Assembly: GCA_949358305.1 (NCBI GenBank)
Contig: OX442324.1
Coordinates: 9,335,601 to 9,399,600 of the forward strand
Origin: Strigamia acuminata
Taxonomy: Eukaryota > Arthropoda > Chilopoda > Geophilomorpha > Linotaeniidae
Direction: 5' to 3'
Length of the DNA stretch: 64,000 bases
Made by a program: the position numbers and the translations under genes
In this document: piece by piece, positions 1-11,900 of the stretch
Layout of the letters: every line of letters starts with the position of its first letter
Numbering within the stretch: the stretch's first letter is position 1
Notes under the pieces: model-generated
Databases searched by the model: none
Seen by the model: only the letters and a program-made list of their open reading frames with translations
Told to the model about the DNA's origin: nothing

Positions 1-1796
1 CAATAAAAGCATTTCCCTGTCTTATTTTCGTACTGTGTTGTAAATGATTGATCAACCCTATTGTCATTAGTTGATTCGTCATTTTCTGACTTATTTTCTT
101 CTTTAACCTCATCTTCGGCTCGAGTTAAGCGAAGTGATGGAAAAATCTTAGATTTTTCATTGGCTTTTGGAGCAGGATTATCTTCTTGATTATCATACTC
201 GAGGTCTGCTGCTAGTTGTGCTGAATTCTCGAACATACAGCGATTCAAGCCGACATATTGCAAAATATCATCGACTGTGTAGTCACCATATAGTCCTTGT
301 GCCATTAATAATGCAAAACTTTCTTGTGTCAGATTATTGAAAAGGCTTTCAAGTCCTGCTCTATCTCCACGTGGTATTTCCCCTTGTTCTTGGGTAAATC
401 GCAAGAGGAAACAATACAGCGACTCGTCCGCTCGTTGCTTCACATTAGTTAAGCGTCGAGATCTCGTAAGAGGGACTAAATCGAAACGTTCAAGAAACAG
501 GGTTTCAAACACTCGCCAATTGATAAATGTATGGCGTTGTTGATGAAACCATCGTTGTGCATGTCCTAGTAGGCGACCTGGTACAGCTTGGTGCACCATT
601 TCGTCTAGTGGAATGCCTTTCCCCGAAGCTACAGCTTTTACAATATCTAAAAAGCGAGCAACTTTGGATTGCTTACCATCGAAAATAGGAATTTCTATTC
701 CTTTCCCGAATTTTTGGTTTAAATTAGAGTCTCGACTTTGGCTAGCTAAGCCTTGAATTATTTGTCTTAAATCTTCATTTGACAAATTAGATGTCAAATT
801 CGAATTTGGCGTGGAACGATCTCCTTGAGCCCTAGACGAAGAATTTGGTGTATTAAAATTCTGTCGTCCATTTGGCGGAGGAGAACGGGAATGGTTCCGT
901 CGGTGGAAATTATTTTTATGATAATTTCCCCCTCCACCAGCTTGAGAGTCATCGCTGCCAGAATCCGGATCGGAATCTCGAGGATCTCCAGGTGCTCCGG
1001 GAAATGGCCGATTTTCCTGCGATGCATGTCCTGTCGGAGCTTGATAAGAATTTCTATAATTCCTAAAATCTCTGTCGGATTGGGAGCGAGATTGAAAATT
1101 TTGTGAATTTTCATTTCTCCCCCTTGGCTGGATTGGAACAATAGTCAGATTTTCCCTTCGTGGGAGAGGCTGTGAAACTCGAAATGACTCATTCAAATTT
1201 CCAGTGTGAGCAGGTAAATTATTATTTCCGACCGTCACACTTGGTAAATTATGAGAAATTGGAACAGAAGAATCTTCTTGTCCAAGATTTCCCACTCTGT
1301 CTGTCGAATTTGCTTTCCAAGAAGCAGCAGGTAATTGAATCGCGGGTTGAACAGAAATCGCATGATTTGGTTGTTCATTTGCCTCGCGTGCAACATTCAT
1401 ACGCCATCCAGGCAACTGCTGGTAGCGGTACGTTGCTGGAGAACGAACACCATTCATATCTATCGAAACGGTTTGTTCGTTGGTTACAATTACATCGGGT
1501 GTAATAGCACGAACTCTTTCGTGTCGATTATTTGCCGTGTATTGTTGGGCTTCATATAGAGTTGAGAATTGCGTCACTTCCAATTGGTAATGGCGACAAT
1601 AAACCTCTAATTCGTTTGGAACTGGTAGCGGTTCCGTCCGAGAACTATTGGAGTTGGAATTATTTCTAGGAATATTTCCATCCCCCTGTCCTTCCGAATC
1701 GGATTCTACTATTTCCCGGCGTGGTTCACGCATACCACAACGTCTTCCACCACGTACTCCACGTGCTCCACGTACTCTTACTGGTCTACGGGCCAT
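1..1796 (-). CDS. gag: Gag polyprotein of Gypsy-A (partial, runs off the left edge)
   Basis: The frame opens with ATG at 1796-1794 and stays open for about 598 codons to the window edge. The start has a basic MARRPVRVRGARG stretch, followed by a long polar region rich in N, S, P and Q. From about residue 350 comes a retrotransposon gag core, recognisable by the pattern RWFHQQ, then INWRVFETLF, then LERFDLVPLTRSRR, which lines up with the gag core of Gypsy-B (HGWFHERREDF, ISWEVFEQAF). The last visible residues, GKCFYC at the edge, look like the first half of a CCHC zinc knuckle. Gag would form the particle and bind element RNA. No stop or frameshift was seen in this part, so the gag may be intact. 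Confidence 0.8.
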   Translation of the reverse strand, partial: MARRPVRVRGARGVRGGRRCGMREPRREIVESDSEGQGDGNIPRNNSNSNSSRTEPLPVPNELEVYCRHYQLEVTQFSTLYEAQQYTANNRHERVRAITPDVIVTNEQTVSIDMNGVRSPATYRYQQLPGWRMNVAREANEQPNHAISVQPAIQLPAASWKANSTDRVGNLGQEDSSVPISHNLPSVTVGNNNLPAHTGNLNESFRVSQPLPRRENLTIVPIQPRGRNENSQNFQSRSQSDRDFRNYRNSYQAPTGHASQENRPFPGAPGDPRDSDPDSGSDDSQAGGGGNYHKNNFHRRNHSRSPPPNGRQNFNTPNSSSRAQGDRSTPNSNLTSNLSNEDLRQIIQGLASQSRDSNLNQKFGKGIEIPIFDGKQSKVARFLDIVKAVASGKGIPLDEMVHQAVPGRLLGHAQRWFHQQRHTFINWRVFETLFLERFDLVPLTRSRRLTNVKQRADESLYCFLLRFTQEQGEIPRGDRAGLESLFNNLTQESFALLMAQGLYGDYTVDDILQYVGLNRCMFENSAQLAADLEYDNQEDNPAPKANEKSKIFPSLRLTRAEDEVKEENKSENDESTNDNRVDQSFTTQYENKTGKCFY

Positions 1797-2685
1797 AATA
1801 CTCGAGAAAGAAGTAATATGCTAAATAAAGTTAAACTTTAAACTGAAACTAGCGTCGAAATGAAATACGCCTTAACTTTAAACTAAATAAATGAATTGAA
1901 AAGATACAACCTTTGCTGCTATAACTGAAGTGGCTTCGGTAAAACTGTCCTGCTGTTCGGTCAAGAATGGTCCAAACTGGTACTGGTCACAAGGCACAAC
2001 TGGAAGGTCACGCTGTCGAAAGGCAAGTGGGACTAAAGTATCTGTCGTCAAACTAGCTTCCGGAAAAATCCTTTGTTTGACAGTCTGCTGTGATTGGTGG
2101 GATTGAAGAATTTCTGACGATTTTAATCCAGAATTCTTGGTAATCCTTAATCTGGGTGAACCACTCAGAACGGCTTCGTGATTGGTCGTTTCATGACACA
2201 TTCTTGAACACGTTTAGGGATTAAAATTAAATCCTTAACATTGGACAGAATAACAGAACAAATAATCAAGTTTTAACCGAACAATAAAATAAAATATTTT
2301 ATTAATTCTTGTGTCTTTTTAGTCAATAAAATTGTTTAATCAACTTTTGATCACATTTTCATGACTTCGAGGTTTCCGAAATATAATCGCAATATTCTTG
2401 AAAATTTTAATAAAATCAAAATTAGATTTTCCGTGGAAAATTCAGAATTTTCAAATTATTGGTTTTTTCCGAAATAGTTCAAAAATTCGAATTCAGACAT
2501 TTACGAAAGATAATGAGAATTTCTTTGAAAACGAATGATTGATGCAAAGTAATTTAGGGAGAAAAATCGAAAATTTTCTAATTATAATATCTTCATAAAA
2601 TAATTAAAAATTCAATCTTCTAATTTTACACTTTGATCACTGAGTTCGCTTTAATAATGCAACCTATCTCGGTGGAACCTCCACG
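1797..2685 (-). other. Leader of Gypsy-A with candidate primer-binding site
   Basis: AT-rich sequence lies between the LTR and the gag start, with no convincing frame. At 2667-2683, next to the LTR, the minus strand reads TGGAGGTTCCACCGAGA. It starts with the TGG expected opposite a tRNA CCA end and is separated from the LTR by two bases. Gypsy-B has the same site with one change at 60546-60562. I could not match it to a specific tRNA. Confidence 0.5.
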
Positions 2686-3774
2686 TGTGACGATTGACTT
2701 TGCGAGATAAAATTGCTAGAGAATTAGAGCGAGAACCTTGTGTGAAAGTGTAAAATACGGAGGCTTGTGATTTCTCAAATCATATGACAATTTATTCCGG
2801 TTTGAACTTATATAAATACTAGACCGACAAATGGTCGAAATTCTGCAAGTTAAACTATACAATCGGTCGGCGAAAGCCCTATAATAATATCACTTGCGGT
2901 TTTCAGTCGGGCAACAAGAATGTGTATCGGTCTTATTGTCGGGACGTAAAAGATGTCGTCTTAGTATGGATTCGAATGGTTTCTACATCTAACTGGTTCC
3001 GGTTCGGTTCTGAAAGGTGTGTAATGGTTAGGCTTAGAATTACATCCGAGAGGTGCGGTTGACTTTTCTGCAGTCGTCACACTTGTAATTATTATATGGA
3101 TAATAATTGCAAAGCGCGGTCATCAACATGACGAAATAAATTAAATAAATATTCATGTAAATTCGACAGAATTCCACATGATATTATATTCACGAAGCGG
3201 GATAAAATAACTGGAAAAATAAAGAATAAATTAAAATAGCGCCGAGCTATTTGTTGCCCCGAGTGCAATCAACATTTAAGCCTTTTTAAATGTTCCGTCA
3301 AAACCAACAACGAATTGAATCAGAAGTTTCTTGTAGGGAAAGGTTATCCATTACCGGGAAATTACTCCACTCGGTTCTGGCTGGCGGGAGAGTAACCGGG
3401 AAATTACTCCACGTCGATTACCCAAATAATGCGTCTGTGAAATTGCAATATTCCACTCTAGATTCTACACTTATTTCTACAACGGAATGTTGGCATGAAG
3501 AGGCGGGAGTGTGTCTGTGGATCTTCGACCCACTCTAGATTCTTACACTAAATATCAAGTATTTCTTATCCGGCCTGTACTGAAATTCTGAGAATAAATG
3601 TTAAATTGATAAATGTTACTTTCCATAGCTACAGCTATCCATTGTCCCTAAGTACAACAAAGTGAACTAAATTCACCCAAGTGGCCCTAAGTCCACCAGA
3701 CCCGGTTCAAGTGGCGTCAGGAACAGAACACCAACAAGAGAGCGAGCCATATATCCGGTTTACACGGGAATATA

Positions 3775-4989
3775 CAGGGTGGAACAAAAGTCTGTTCCCC
3801 TCAAATATTTCCTTAGCAATTGCATCTAGGCCAACTTTGATGAAGCAATCGTATAGGAAGTGGGGTGAGAGCAATCCAATGATGTCATCAAATTTGGCCT
3901 TGATGGTTATTTTCAAGGTTATTCACTTGCTAACTTCTAAACGAATCAGGTTAGAGCAAAAAGGTCAATTACAAAGTTGTAGAGCACCATCAAATTAGTA
4001 CTATCCAACTTATCTTAGTCATCTTAAGTTAAATGTTTTCTTTTTAAAAAGGAGACAAATCACAAAAAAATTAGCAAAGTGAAATTTTTTAACCCTCGGA
4101 GGCATAAGGATAAAATGTGCCGTTCTGGTTAAGCCATTACGGATTTATGGACAATTTTTAAGTCGATTGGTTAAAGCGCCATTTAGTTTGTTATTAGTTC
4201 GGAACTAATTTTATTGAGGACGTAATGCCTAAACAATAAAAATAAATAGATTTGAGCCATCTGGAGGTGGTTTTAATCACTACTGGTAAATGCAAAAAGC
4301 TGTTCACTGAAGCGCTGTTTACAAATACAGCAAAGCCAGCTTAAAAGTTATGCTGGAGTTTTAAGGGGCAGAAAATTTCTAAGTTGAATATTTAAATAAA
4401 TGATGAATCATTACAAATTTCACCTGAGATTTACTTTATTATCAGATAAACAAAGTCACAAATTTTCAGCAGAAAAAATTTATAGGAAAAAAAATTTTTC
4501 TATTCAAGAAAAAGCTTGTCCATAAATCCGTGTAGCCAAGGGTTAATCTTGTGATAAAATAATTATTGAGGCATTAAAAAAGGCAGTGGTTTTTCTTGTT
4601 TACTTGCATAATGATGCACATTTGAATACGTTTATTTAAGTAATTTAGTATTTTTGTGATAGAAATTTAAGTTTTGTCACAATGGCTAGCTTTATTTCAG
4701 CTGATTTGTCTCCTTTTTAAAAGGAAAACATTTAACTTAAGATCACTAAGATAAGTTGGATAGTACTAATTTGATGGTGCTCTACAACTTTGTAATTGAC
4801 TTTTTTGCTCTAACCTGATTGGTTTAGAAGTTAGCAAGTGAATATCCTTGAAAATGGCCGTCAAGGTCAAATTTGATGACATCATTGGATTGCTCTCACC
4901 TAACTTCCTATACGATCGCTTCATCAAAGTTGGCCTAGATGCAATTGCTGAGGAAATATTTGAGGGGAACAGACTTTTGTTCCACCCTG
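3775..4989 (+). mobile_element. Composite TA-flanked MITE, copy 1 (1215 bp)
   Basis: The element starts CAGGGTGGAAC and ends GTTCCACCCTG, with terminal inverted repeats of roughly 250-300 bp and TA on both sides, as in Tc1/mariner-type elements. It encodes no transposase. It carries an inner 450-bp TTAA-flanked element at 4093-4542. Copy 2 at 25374-26588 has the same length in the opposite orientation. Copy 3 at 46874-47637 lacks the inner element. It sits inside the Gypsy-A LTR, so it arrived after that LTR. Confidence 0.85.
4093..4542 (+). mobile_element. Inner 450-bp TTAA-flanked MITE (piggyBac-like), in copy 1
   Basis: The segment starts CCCTCGGAGGC and ends GCCAAGGG, and TTAA flanks it on both sides (4089-4092 and 4543-4546). 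A longer subterminal inverted pair is built on cggatttatggacaa. The matching place in MITE copy 3 (about 47190) lacks the segment and reads TTAT, an almost perfect empty site. TTAA targets are typical of piggyBac-type transposases; none is encoded here. Confidence 0.75.
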
Positions 4990-5440
4990 TATACTCGTAC
5001 TGGACAATAGGTTGATCATCGATCCAATGGGATCACTGGTCAGCTAAATTCTTCCAATCCTAGGCTCTAGGAAGCGGATAGCCAGGACATAGTCCTCTAC
5101 TAGGTCCGTTCCAGGAACTGGATACGCAGGACACATTTCGGATTAAGTCTTTTGACTGTAATCCGGAATTAGTCCAACTTCCAGTGGGTGGCGAGGGGTG
5201 AATATCAGATGTGAAATTTATACATAATTCAACAGAATTATGTAATAAACTAGTTAAAACAACATAAAATATATTAAATAACTGTTTAGACTTGAAACAG
5301 ACTAAAATATAAATAGTAATTTATATTTTAATTACTGAAAATAACCGAACTTCGAAATTACCGCTAAAACGTATCAGTGCCATCTATTGACAGAATAATC
5401 GTTCTAAACTAGCAAAATACGCGACAGTGTAACCGTCACA

Positions 5441-5879
5441 CAATTCACCGAGTCTGAGCGTAACAGACCCGGGATGAAAGAATAGTAATGACAAAAAACA
5501 AAAAAAATGTGTAAATTAAACAAGGATGGGAGAGGGTGGTCAATCCTCTCAAAAAAAAATTCACGCTAAACAAATCGTATCAAAGAAAAAATTAAATAAA
5601 AAAAAACGTATATCACAAAAATACCAGCCGGGACCTGACCTAGATCCACGGGCCGGGAGGTCCTTGGATGAGACACCTCAGATGGTTCTTCCCCTTCACC
5701 GGTCGTTCACGGGAGTGGTGCGGCGTTGGAGACGCACGAGGCGCAACGCTTCCACGGCCGGATGTCCATGCCTCACCGGTATCAGCAGGATCCTAGGGAA
5801 ACAAATAGAAATCGAGACCGAAATGGTCCGTCGTTTGTACAATTAGTAGCACACCACCGAGGCAGCTACCACAGCCTTT
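5441..5879. other. Intergenic; no gene seen
   Basis: The first part is A-rich low-complexity DNA (5490-5620), followed by GC-richer sequence that is probably the 3' untranslated flank of gene X. No repeat shared with the other elements was found. Confidence 0.4.
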
Positions 5880-7463
5880 TCAGGGGCCTGGCGCATCCTT
5901 CGTTGGTAGTTCCACGCGCGGAGTATCTTGCGATACCTCGTCGCTGATGATAATCACCTCCTGTGACTCGAAAAGGGGCGGAGAGATACGCTCCGCCTCC
6001 CTAACTGCCATGCGCGGTTCGGGGAGTGGTGCCAGCCTGGCTCCTTCCTCCGTTACTGCAGACGATGTTGACGCCGAAGAAGAAGTACGGGACTTCTTGG
6101 CCTTCCTTCCCTTCTTCCGTCGGGAACGGCGTGGTCTGCCTGGCGTCCTCGGGATGTCATCTGGAACGTCGCTGTCTTCGTACGGGGAGGAGAGGAGCAT
6201 GGCGGCGTCCGCCTTTGCTTCCGGTTCCTCTTCCGACTGAGACTCCGGTGTCAGCTGGCCTTGCGGGGTTCCGACCTCTGGTGAGAGGGTCTCCATGAAC
6301 TCCTCAATCGTAGCAGGGGGTTTCCTCGATGGTTGCTCGCCCCAGAGTGGCTCGAGCAATGCCTCCATGTCCTCCGCCTCGTTCGCCAACTCGGCGGGGG
6401 TGACGTCGATTTTGGCCACAGGTCGAATCGGCCACATCTGGACGCTCATGGGCGGGGGAAGAAGCATGTACCACTTCTGTACGGTCTCGCCCAGGCAGGC
6501 CTTTAATGCCCGCACGATCTCATCCCATCGGCGCAGTCGTGATGTTTCGGTCGCGGTTGCAGGGATTTGGAGTGACATGTACATCTTTAGGCGAATCACG
6601 GCCAAAGCGGCTGCCGTTCGGGCCTCGTTCCTGAACGCGTCCACAAACGCAACATGAAGGCTCCTCCACCGGTTGAGTTCGGCCAGCCAGAGGTTCATCA
6701 CCTCAGGGGATGCCGCGGCCAAGCGTGGTACTCCGCTGATGATACCCTCTCTAGTGATGTACGGGGTTCCCTGCGGTTCCCAACGTATTCCAGGTAGCGG
6801 GTTGCAGAGATCTGGCTCGAGGATCGCCACAGCACCCCGATCCAAGGGGGTCGCGGTCGTCGCCGACTCGCCACCCTCCCGCGTTGTTCCGCTCGTCGCT
6901 GGTTCCAGTACGACGGACCGCTGCTGTTCGCGGGTGTTGGCACTACCGGCGGCACAATACTCGTATTTGCCTGCTGGGTGTCCGATGTTTCCATGGGAGG
7001 TGGCGTCATTGGGCCTCGTCTCGGCCTCGGCCTCGGCTCCATCTCCATGGCTTGTGCGTAGGTGGGTGGTGGTTCGGGGTGGTCGTGAACCGTCTCCGTC
7101 TCCATAGGTACATCCTGGGCGACGGTTCCTCCCGAGCTCCGCGAATCCTCATCCCACGCGGTGTCGTCTCGCATCAAGCGCGCCTCAACCTCAGCTTCGG
7201 CCAGTGCTTGCCTCTGTGCCGCCGCGGCGCGCGCCTTCCTCGCAATCTCCTTAATACGCTTGCGCGTGTGTTTGGACTGGTATTGCTCCTGGTCCGGTGT
7301 CGCGTTGGGGACCTGCTTCCGCCAGTCCTCCATGGCAACACGCAGCTTCTCGGCCTCTACTTCTCCCCACTTGCTGCCTGGTTGGTTGACGTGTTGGCGC
7401 TTCGGGGTGGGCTGCGCTAGCCCTGCCGCTGCTGCGCCACGCGTCCTGGGCCTAGACCTCGTC
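5880..7463 (-). pseudogene. Gene X, 3' part: unrecognised coding region split by Copia-1
   Basis: I do not recognise this gene. Joined to 13795-14148 by removing Copia-1 and one copy of its GGCTG duplication, the reading frame runs straight through, so X existed before the insertion. Two open frames cover this part: one from 7463 to 6698, rich in K, R, A, P and M, and another from at least 6845 to 5880. They overlap, which means a frameshift mutation or, less likely, programmed shifting. The second frame has a central region with many W, R and L residues, an acidic stretch, a basic block (RRSRRKKGRKAKK, nuclear-signal-like), a serine-rich run and, near the end, EVIIISDEV, which resembles a SUMO-interacting motif. 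No transmembrane segment or catalytic motif was seen. It could be an accessory frame of an old element or a host gene. Confidence 0.45.
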
Positions 7464-7468
7464 GGCTG

Positions 7469-7748
7469 TGTTGGCTTTTGTTCTCCGAGATTTGTGATAT
7501 GCAATTGATTATTGATGTTACACATGTTTGATTTGTAATTATTTATGATTTTATAGTTTATTATCATGTAAACATTGATGTATCAATTGGGTTACCGTAG
7601 TTGGAGTTGTTTTTTAACTGCTTAGCAACTGTTGTTATTACTTGTTCTCTTGTTGTTGATTTTTCTCCATGCTTGCATGAGATGATTAAATCTTGTTCTT
7701 TTACTCACTTTTGGCCTGGAATTTGTTCATCAATCCATACTTTCAACA
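7469..7748 (+). repeat. 5' LTR of Copia-1
   Basis: 280 bp, starting TGTTGGCTTTTG and ending CTTTCAACA. It matches 13510-13789 with no difference that I could find. Confidence 0.95.
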
Positions 7749-7762
7749 TGGTAGCAGAGGAT
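7749..7762 (+). promoter_or_regulatory. Primer-binding site of Copia-1
   Basis: TGGTAGCAGAGGAT directly follows the LTR. It is complementary to the 3' end of animal initiator methionine tRNA (ATCCTCTGCTACCA). Confidence 0.85.
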
Positions 7763-8960
7763 TAGAGTTCATTCCATCACTATGGCCGACCTCGTTTCTT
7801 CACGCCGCTCACCCACTGATTTTTGTGGTTTTTCAACGATTTACAACGGATTTCAACGCTGACAAATTTCGTGGGCATACTACAGGTGTAGTTGGAGCAT
7901 TGTGAGTACTTTTTGGAATTTAATTCCGTCGATTTTCGCCGATGATCACCGCAGACGCGCTCGATCGAGATGTATCAAGTTCCGAGTGATTTTCGCGACC
8001 TAATTCGAGGGATTTCCGAATTATTCACGATGCCTGCGTGTCAAAATGACCGCCAGCAATGCTTGCCCACTGCCAAGAAACAGTTGTGAGTCGTTGATCA
8101 AGATTTTCGCCGATTTTTTGCGATAATTTTCGCCTGTGATGCGCCGAGTTTGAGCGCGCACATTGCCGAGGTTTTTATCGCAAATTGCGCCGATTTTCGA
8201 GTGTTTCTTCGATACAGTGTTGTGCCTACAGTTATTTTAGATTTTATACGTGTTTTCACACGTACAGTGAGTACTTTTGGATTGATTTGTGTACTTTTTG
8301 CGATGTTTTCGGGTCAATTTCGTCCCGCACACGTGAAGTGATGAGTGAACATTTCTATGATCGCCGTGTTTCCTGCTTCACATCGCTAATTTGCTTCATT
8401 TGAGCATTTTTCTGATTATTTTATATATTTTTCAGACATTTTCTGCATTTTTACGTGGAATTTTCGTCGATTTTCATCCAGAATTTTACCGTACGACGTG
8501 CGCCAGACGTTTGCCAACCATTTTACTGAGGTTTTCGAGGATTTTCGTCGAGTATTCCAAGAGATTCTGCGAGATTCTCCTCATTTTCTTCCTTATTTTT
8601 CGTGAAACTTTGTTAAATATTAAGTTTCGTGAAACTTTGTATAAGATTAAGGCTTTTGGTAGGGACCTGGTGTAGGATCCTGGATTTGTATTTGTTAGTG
8701 GATTTAATTGCCCTAACAGATACAAATCTTTGCCTCGGTCATTGCACTTTGACCGTTGTATTAATTTGCCGTGCCCGACAGTGGAGTATCCGGGGGCCAT
8801 AGGGCCATTATTTCCCGACAACTCCTAAACGGCCACTGTTTAGTTGGGTTGGCTAGCAACCTGAATAGCCCAATTCTGGTTTTCCGCCTCGAACAACGAT
8901 ACCGCGCGTTCTCCTGTCACCTCGACCAAACTTTTCGCAGAACCGCTCACTTATATCGTC
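7763..8960 (+). other. Leader of Copia-1
   Basis: About 1.2 kb without a convincing frame. Near its end, 8868-8898 matches 28 of 31 bases of the Copia-3 leader (33303-33333), which stands out because the rest of the two leaders is much less alike. Confidence 0.7.
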
Positions 8961-11900
8961 ATGGCGGATTCCGGCAAATCTCACCAATTTTCAATTCCAC
9001 GACTGAACTCCGATAACTACGAATCTTGGTCCCGAAATATCCAATTTTTGCTCTTGGAAAAAGGAGTAGATGATTTCATCTCAGAGAATCCTCCGGTCAG
9101 AGACGAAGCCTGGGATCAGCCTCGAAAACAGCTTCACGACGACCGTTCAAAGCGTGCAAAAGCCTTGCTTGGCTTGTTTGTCGAGTCCCAATATCAGGAC
9201 ATTGTTCTTGCTGCGGACTCCGCACGTGACGCCTGGGTAGCCTTGAAAGCGACATTTCAGCCGACTTCTCTTGCCCGAATTGCTAAACTCCGCCGAGATT
9301 TCCTGATGATGCGTTTACTTCCGAATGAAGACATGTCAGTTTTCATTAGCCGTGTCACCAAAGCCCGTGCAGTTTTGAAGGACTTGGAAGTTACATTTTC
9401 GGATTCGGATGTCGCTTATCAACTTTTGGATTTGTTACCGGATTCATACGAGGCGACCGTGCAAACGATTTACCATTGGTCCAAAGCGGATTTCACATTA
9501 AAGGGAGTCTCCGACCATCTTCTCTCCGAATTTAATCGTTTGAAGATGAAGAATGCAGATTCGGGGTCATCGACTAGTTTACAGTCAGCGAGTTCGTCTT
9601 CGAGTGCACCGACGAGAGTTTTCAAGCCCTTGTCACAAATTCAGTGCTTTAATTGCAAGGAAATGGGACACTATGCGAACAAGTGCCCCAAACCTCGAGT
9701 CCAGGGCGTTGCCTCTTCCAACTCGTCTACCAATCGTGGTCGCCGATCTTCGTCTCGGAACCGCAAAAGTGGACGCGGTAATGCAACACCACCTACCCCG
9801 AGTGCTCAAAGTGTTTCAAGTGCAAGGTCCGGTTTAGGTTTCTTTGCACGGTCAGAATCCAACGTCGCATCGACTTCGTCTTTGGAATGGCTAATTGATT
9901 CGGGTTCATCTGATCACGTGTGTTGCCGTCGTGATTCTTTTTCGACGTACAAGCCCGTTTCGAATTATTTCATCATTTTGGGTGAAGGCCGTTCACGAGT
10001 TGATGGTATAGGTGACGTGGTTTTGCGGATTGGTCGTGGTGGCGCGAAAGGAGAATTTCCCGTCACAATGCATAATGTTCTTCATGCCCCCGCTTTTTCG
10101 CGTAATTTAGTCAGTTTGTCAAAAATTGATCGCGCCGGACTACATTTTGTGGCTTCAAATGGTTTAATGACCATTTTTGATCCGTCCGACAAAGCCAAAC
10201 AATTTCTTTTGCATGCCAAACTGAAGGATGATTTATATTCCCTTCAGCATGTCTTGCCCGCAGATTCTACATCTGCGCCGCTTCCTGCGCTTACGGCCAC
10301 CTCAGTGGTCAAGCCGGTCCTCTCTGCGCAGACTATAAAGCCTGCTCGGCATGTCACTTTTGCCGAGGGACCTGCTTTATCCCCTCCTTGTAAACCCCCG
10401 AAGGGGAAGTTATCCGATTTAGAGCTTTGGCACCGGAGATTTGGGCATTTTAATACCGAAGGTTTACACTTTTTAGCGAAATCTCCGAATGCTTCCGGAA
10501 TCGATATTTCGACTTCCGCATTTCCGGCATGTGCCGTGTGTGCTCGTTCTAAATCCACCCGAGCCTCGTTTCCGAGTGCAAAGAATAGAATTTCCAGTAA
10601 GAAGCCTTTGGATTTAATCCATATGGACGTTTGGGGAAATTCCCCAACTACTTCCGTGGGTGGCGCTCGTTATTTATTAACGATCGTGGATGACTTTTCT
10701 CGCTATTCCTTTGTTGTCCCTATGAAAACGAAGGGGGAAGTTTTTGAAGTTTTTAAACTTTTCCATGCTCGGATGGAAACATTATGGGGGGCTGGCTGCA
10801 TTAAAGCAGTCAGAACCGATAACGGGATGGAATTTTGCTCTAAAAATTTCGAAAATTTCTTGCTCCAGCGTGGCATCAAGGCACAGCGCACGAATGTTTA
10901 TACACCTGAGCAGAATGGCGTTGCGGAACGCCTTAACCGCACCTTATTTGAAGGCGTGCGTTCCTTGTTTTTGATGACGTCTTTGCCTCGAGAATTGTGG
11001 GCTGAGCTCGCGGTTTCAATGATTTATCTCAAGAATCGCTTTCCACATAAATCTCTGAACAACCTTATCCCCTATTGTCTGTGGTACAATAAGGCTGTTC
11101 CACTCAAGCACTTAAAAGTGATTGGGTCAAGGTGTTTCGTGCACATACCACAACAGGTCCGTGGTTCAAAATTCGAGTCTCGAGCCTGGACGGGTGTAGT
11201 TGTTGGCTATGCTTTGCGCACGCGAGGTTATCGCGTGTGGTGCCCGAAGCGCCGTGCAGTGTTTGAGTCAAAGCATGTTCGTTTTGATGAAAACTGCATG
11301 TGGGGACATCCTCGTTTTTATGAGGGTACTGAGGTAACTGATGAGGGAGCTATATCGGTGACATTAGATTCGGATTTCGATTCCGATCCACCTCTTCCTC
11401 CACCTCCTCCTCAACGTCCCCCCAATCTTCCTCCGCTTTCTTATCCTCCTCCACCTTCTTATCCTCCTCCTCCACCGCCTGTGGTTACTCGACCTTCGGC
11501 GCAAGCGCATCCGTTGCCTACACCACCTACTATTGCCTCGCCACTAAATCAGCCTCAGCCTTCTACTTCGGCTGTGGGGGGCAAGTGGACTCGCTCCGAG
11601 GTGATTCGGCAGTCTGGTGCGACTATGGGAAACACTGATGTGTATTTTTATCCCCCGGATCATACCAGATTACGGAGTCATGTTGACGTTGCGCAATATT
11701 GCGCAGATCATCGATTAGCATATGACCGGGATAATTTTGACTTTTGCACCCGGAACGTGCCTGTTTGCACGGTTGATCCCCCTCCGGCAGATCCAACTGC
11801 TTTTCCTCTTCCTAGTCCTACGGCTTCAGAAGATGAAGCATTAGGGGATTGCTATTCTGCTACACCACGGTACGCGCACTCCTTATTTGCCCAGGTTCCT

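Larger units (their letters stand above)
1..5440 (-). mobile_element. Gypsy-A: 5' part of an LTR retrotransposon (LTR, leader, gag)
   Basis: Reading leftward, the element shows an LTR (5440 to 2686), a primer-site candidate, a leader of about 0.9 kb and a gag frame that runs off the left edge. The same order occurs in Gypsy-B at 56900-62281, with the same LTR ends (TGTGACGATT and a near-inverted copy) and a closely similar primer-site sequence, so the two belong to one lineage. The 3' LTR and pol lie outside the window. The LTR carries a later MITE insertion at 3775-4989. Assignment to Ty3/gypsy rather than another LTR group rests on the gag type and is an inference. Confidence 0.75.
2686..5440 (-). 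repeat. LTR of Gypsy-A, interrupted by a composite MITE
   Basis: On the plus strand the LTR starts TGTGACGATT at 2686 and ends AACCGTCACA at 5440, giving extended inverted ends. Removing the MITE (3775-4989) and its duplicated TA leaves about 1.54 kb, close to the 1.72 kb of the Gypsy-B LTR, which has the same ends. Short internal duplications are visible, for example the accgggaaattactccac motif twice at about 3353-3411. Short frames within it are not convincing. Confidence 0.7.
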
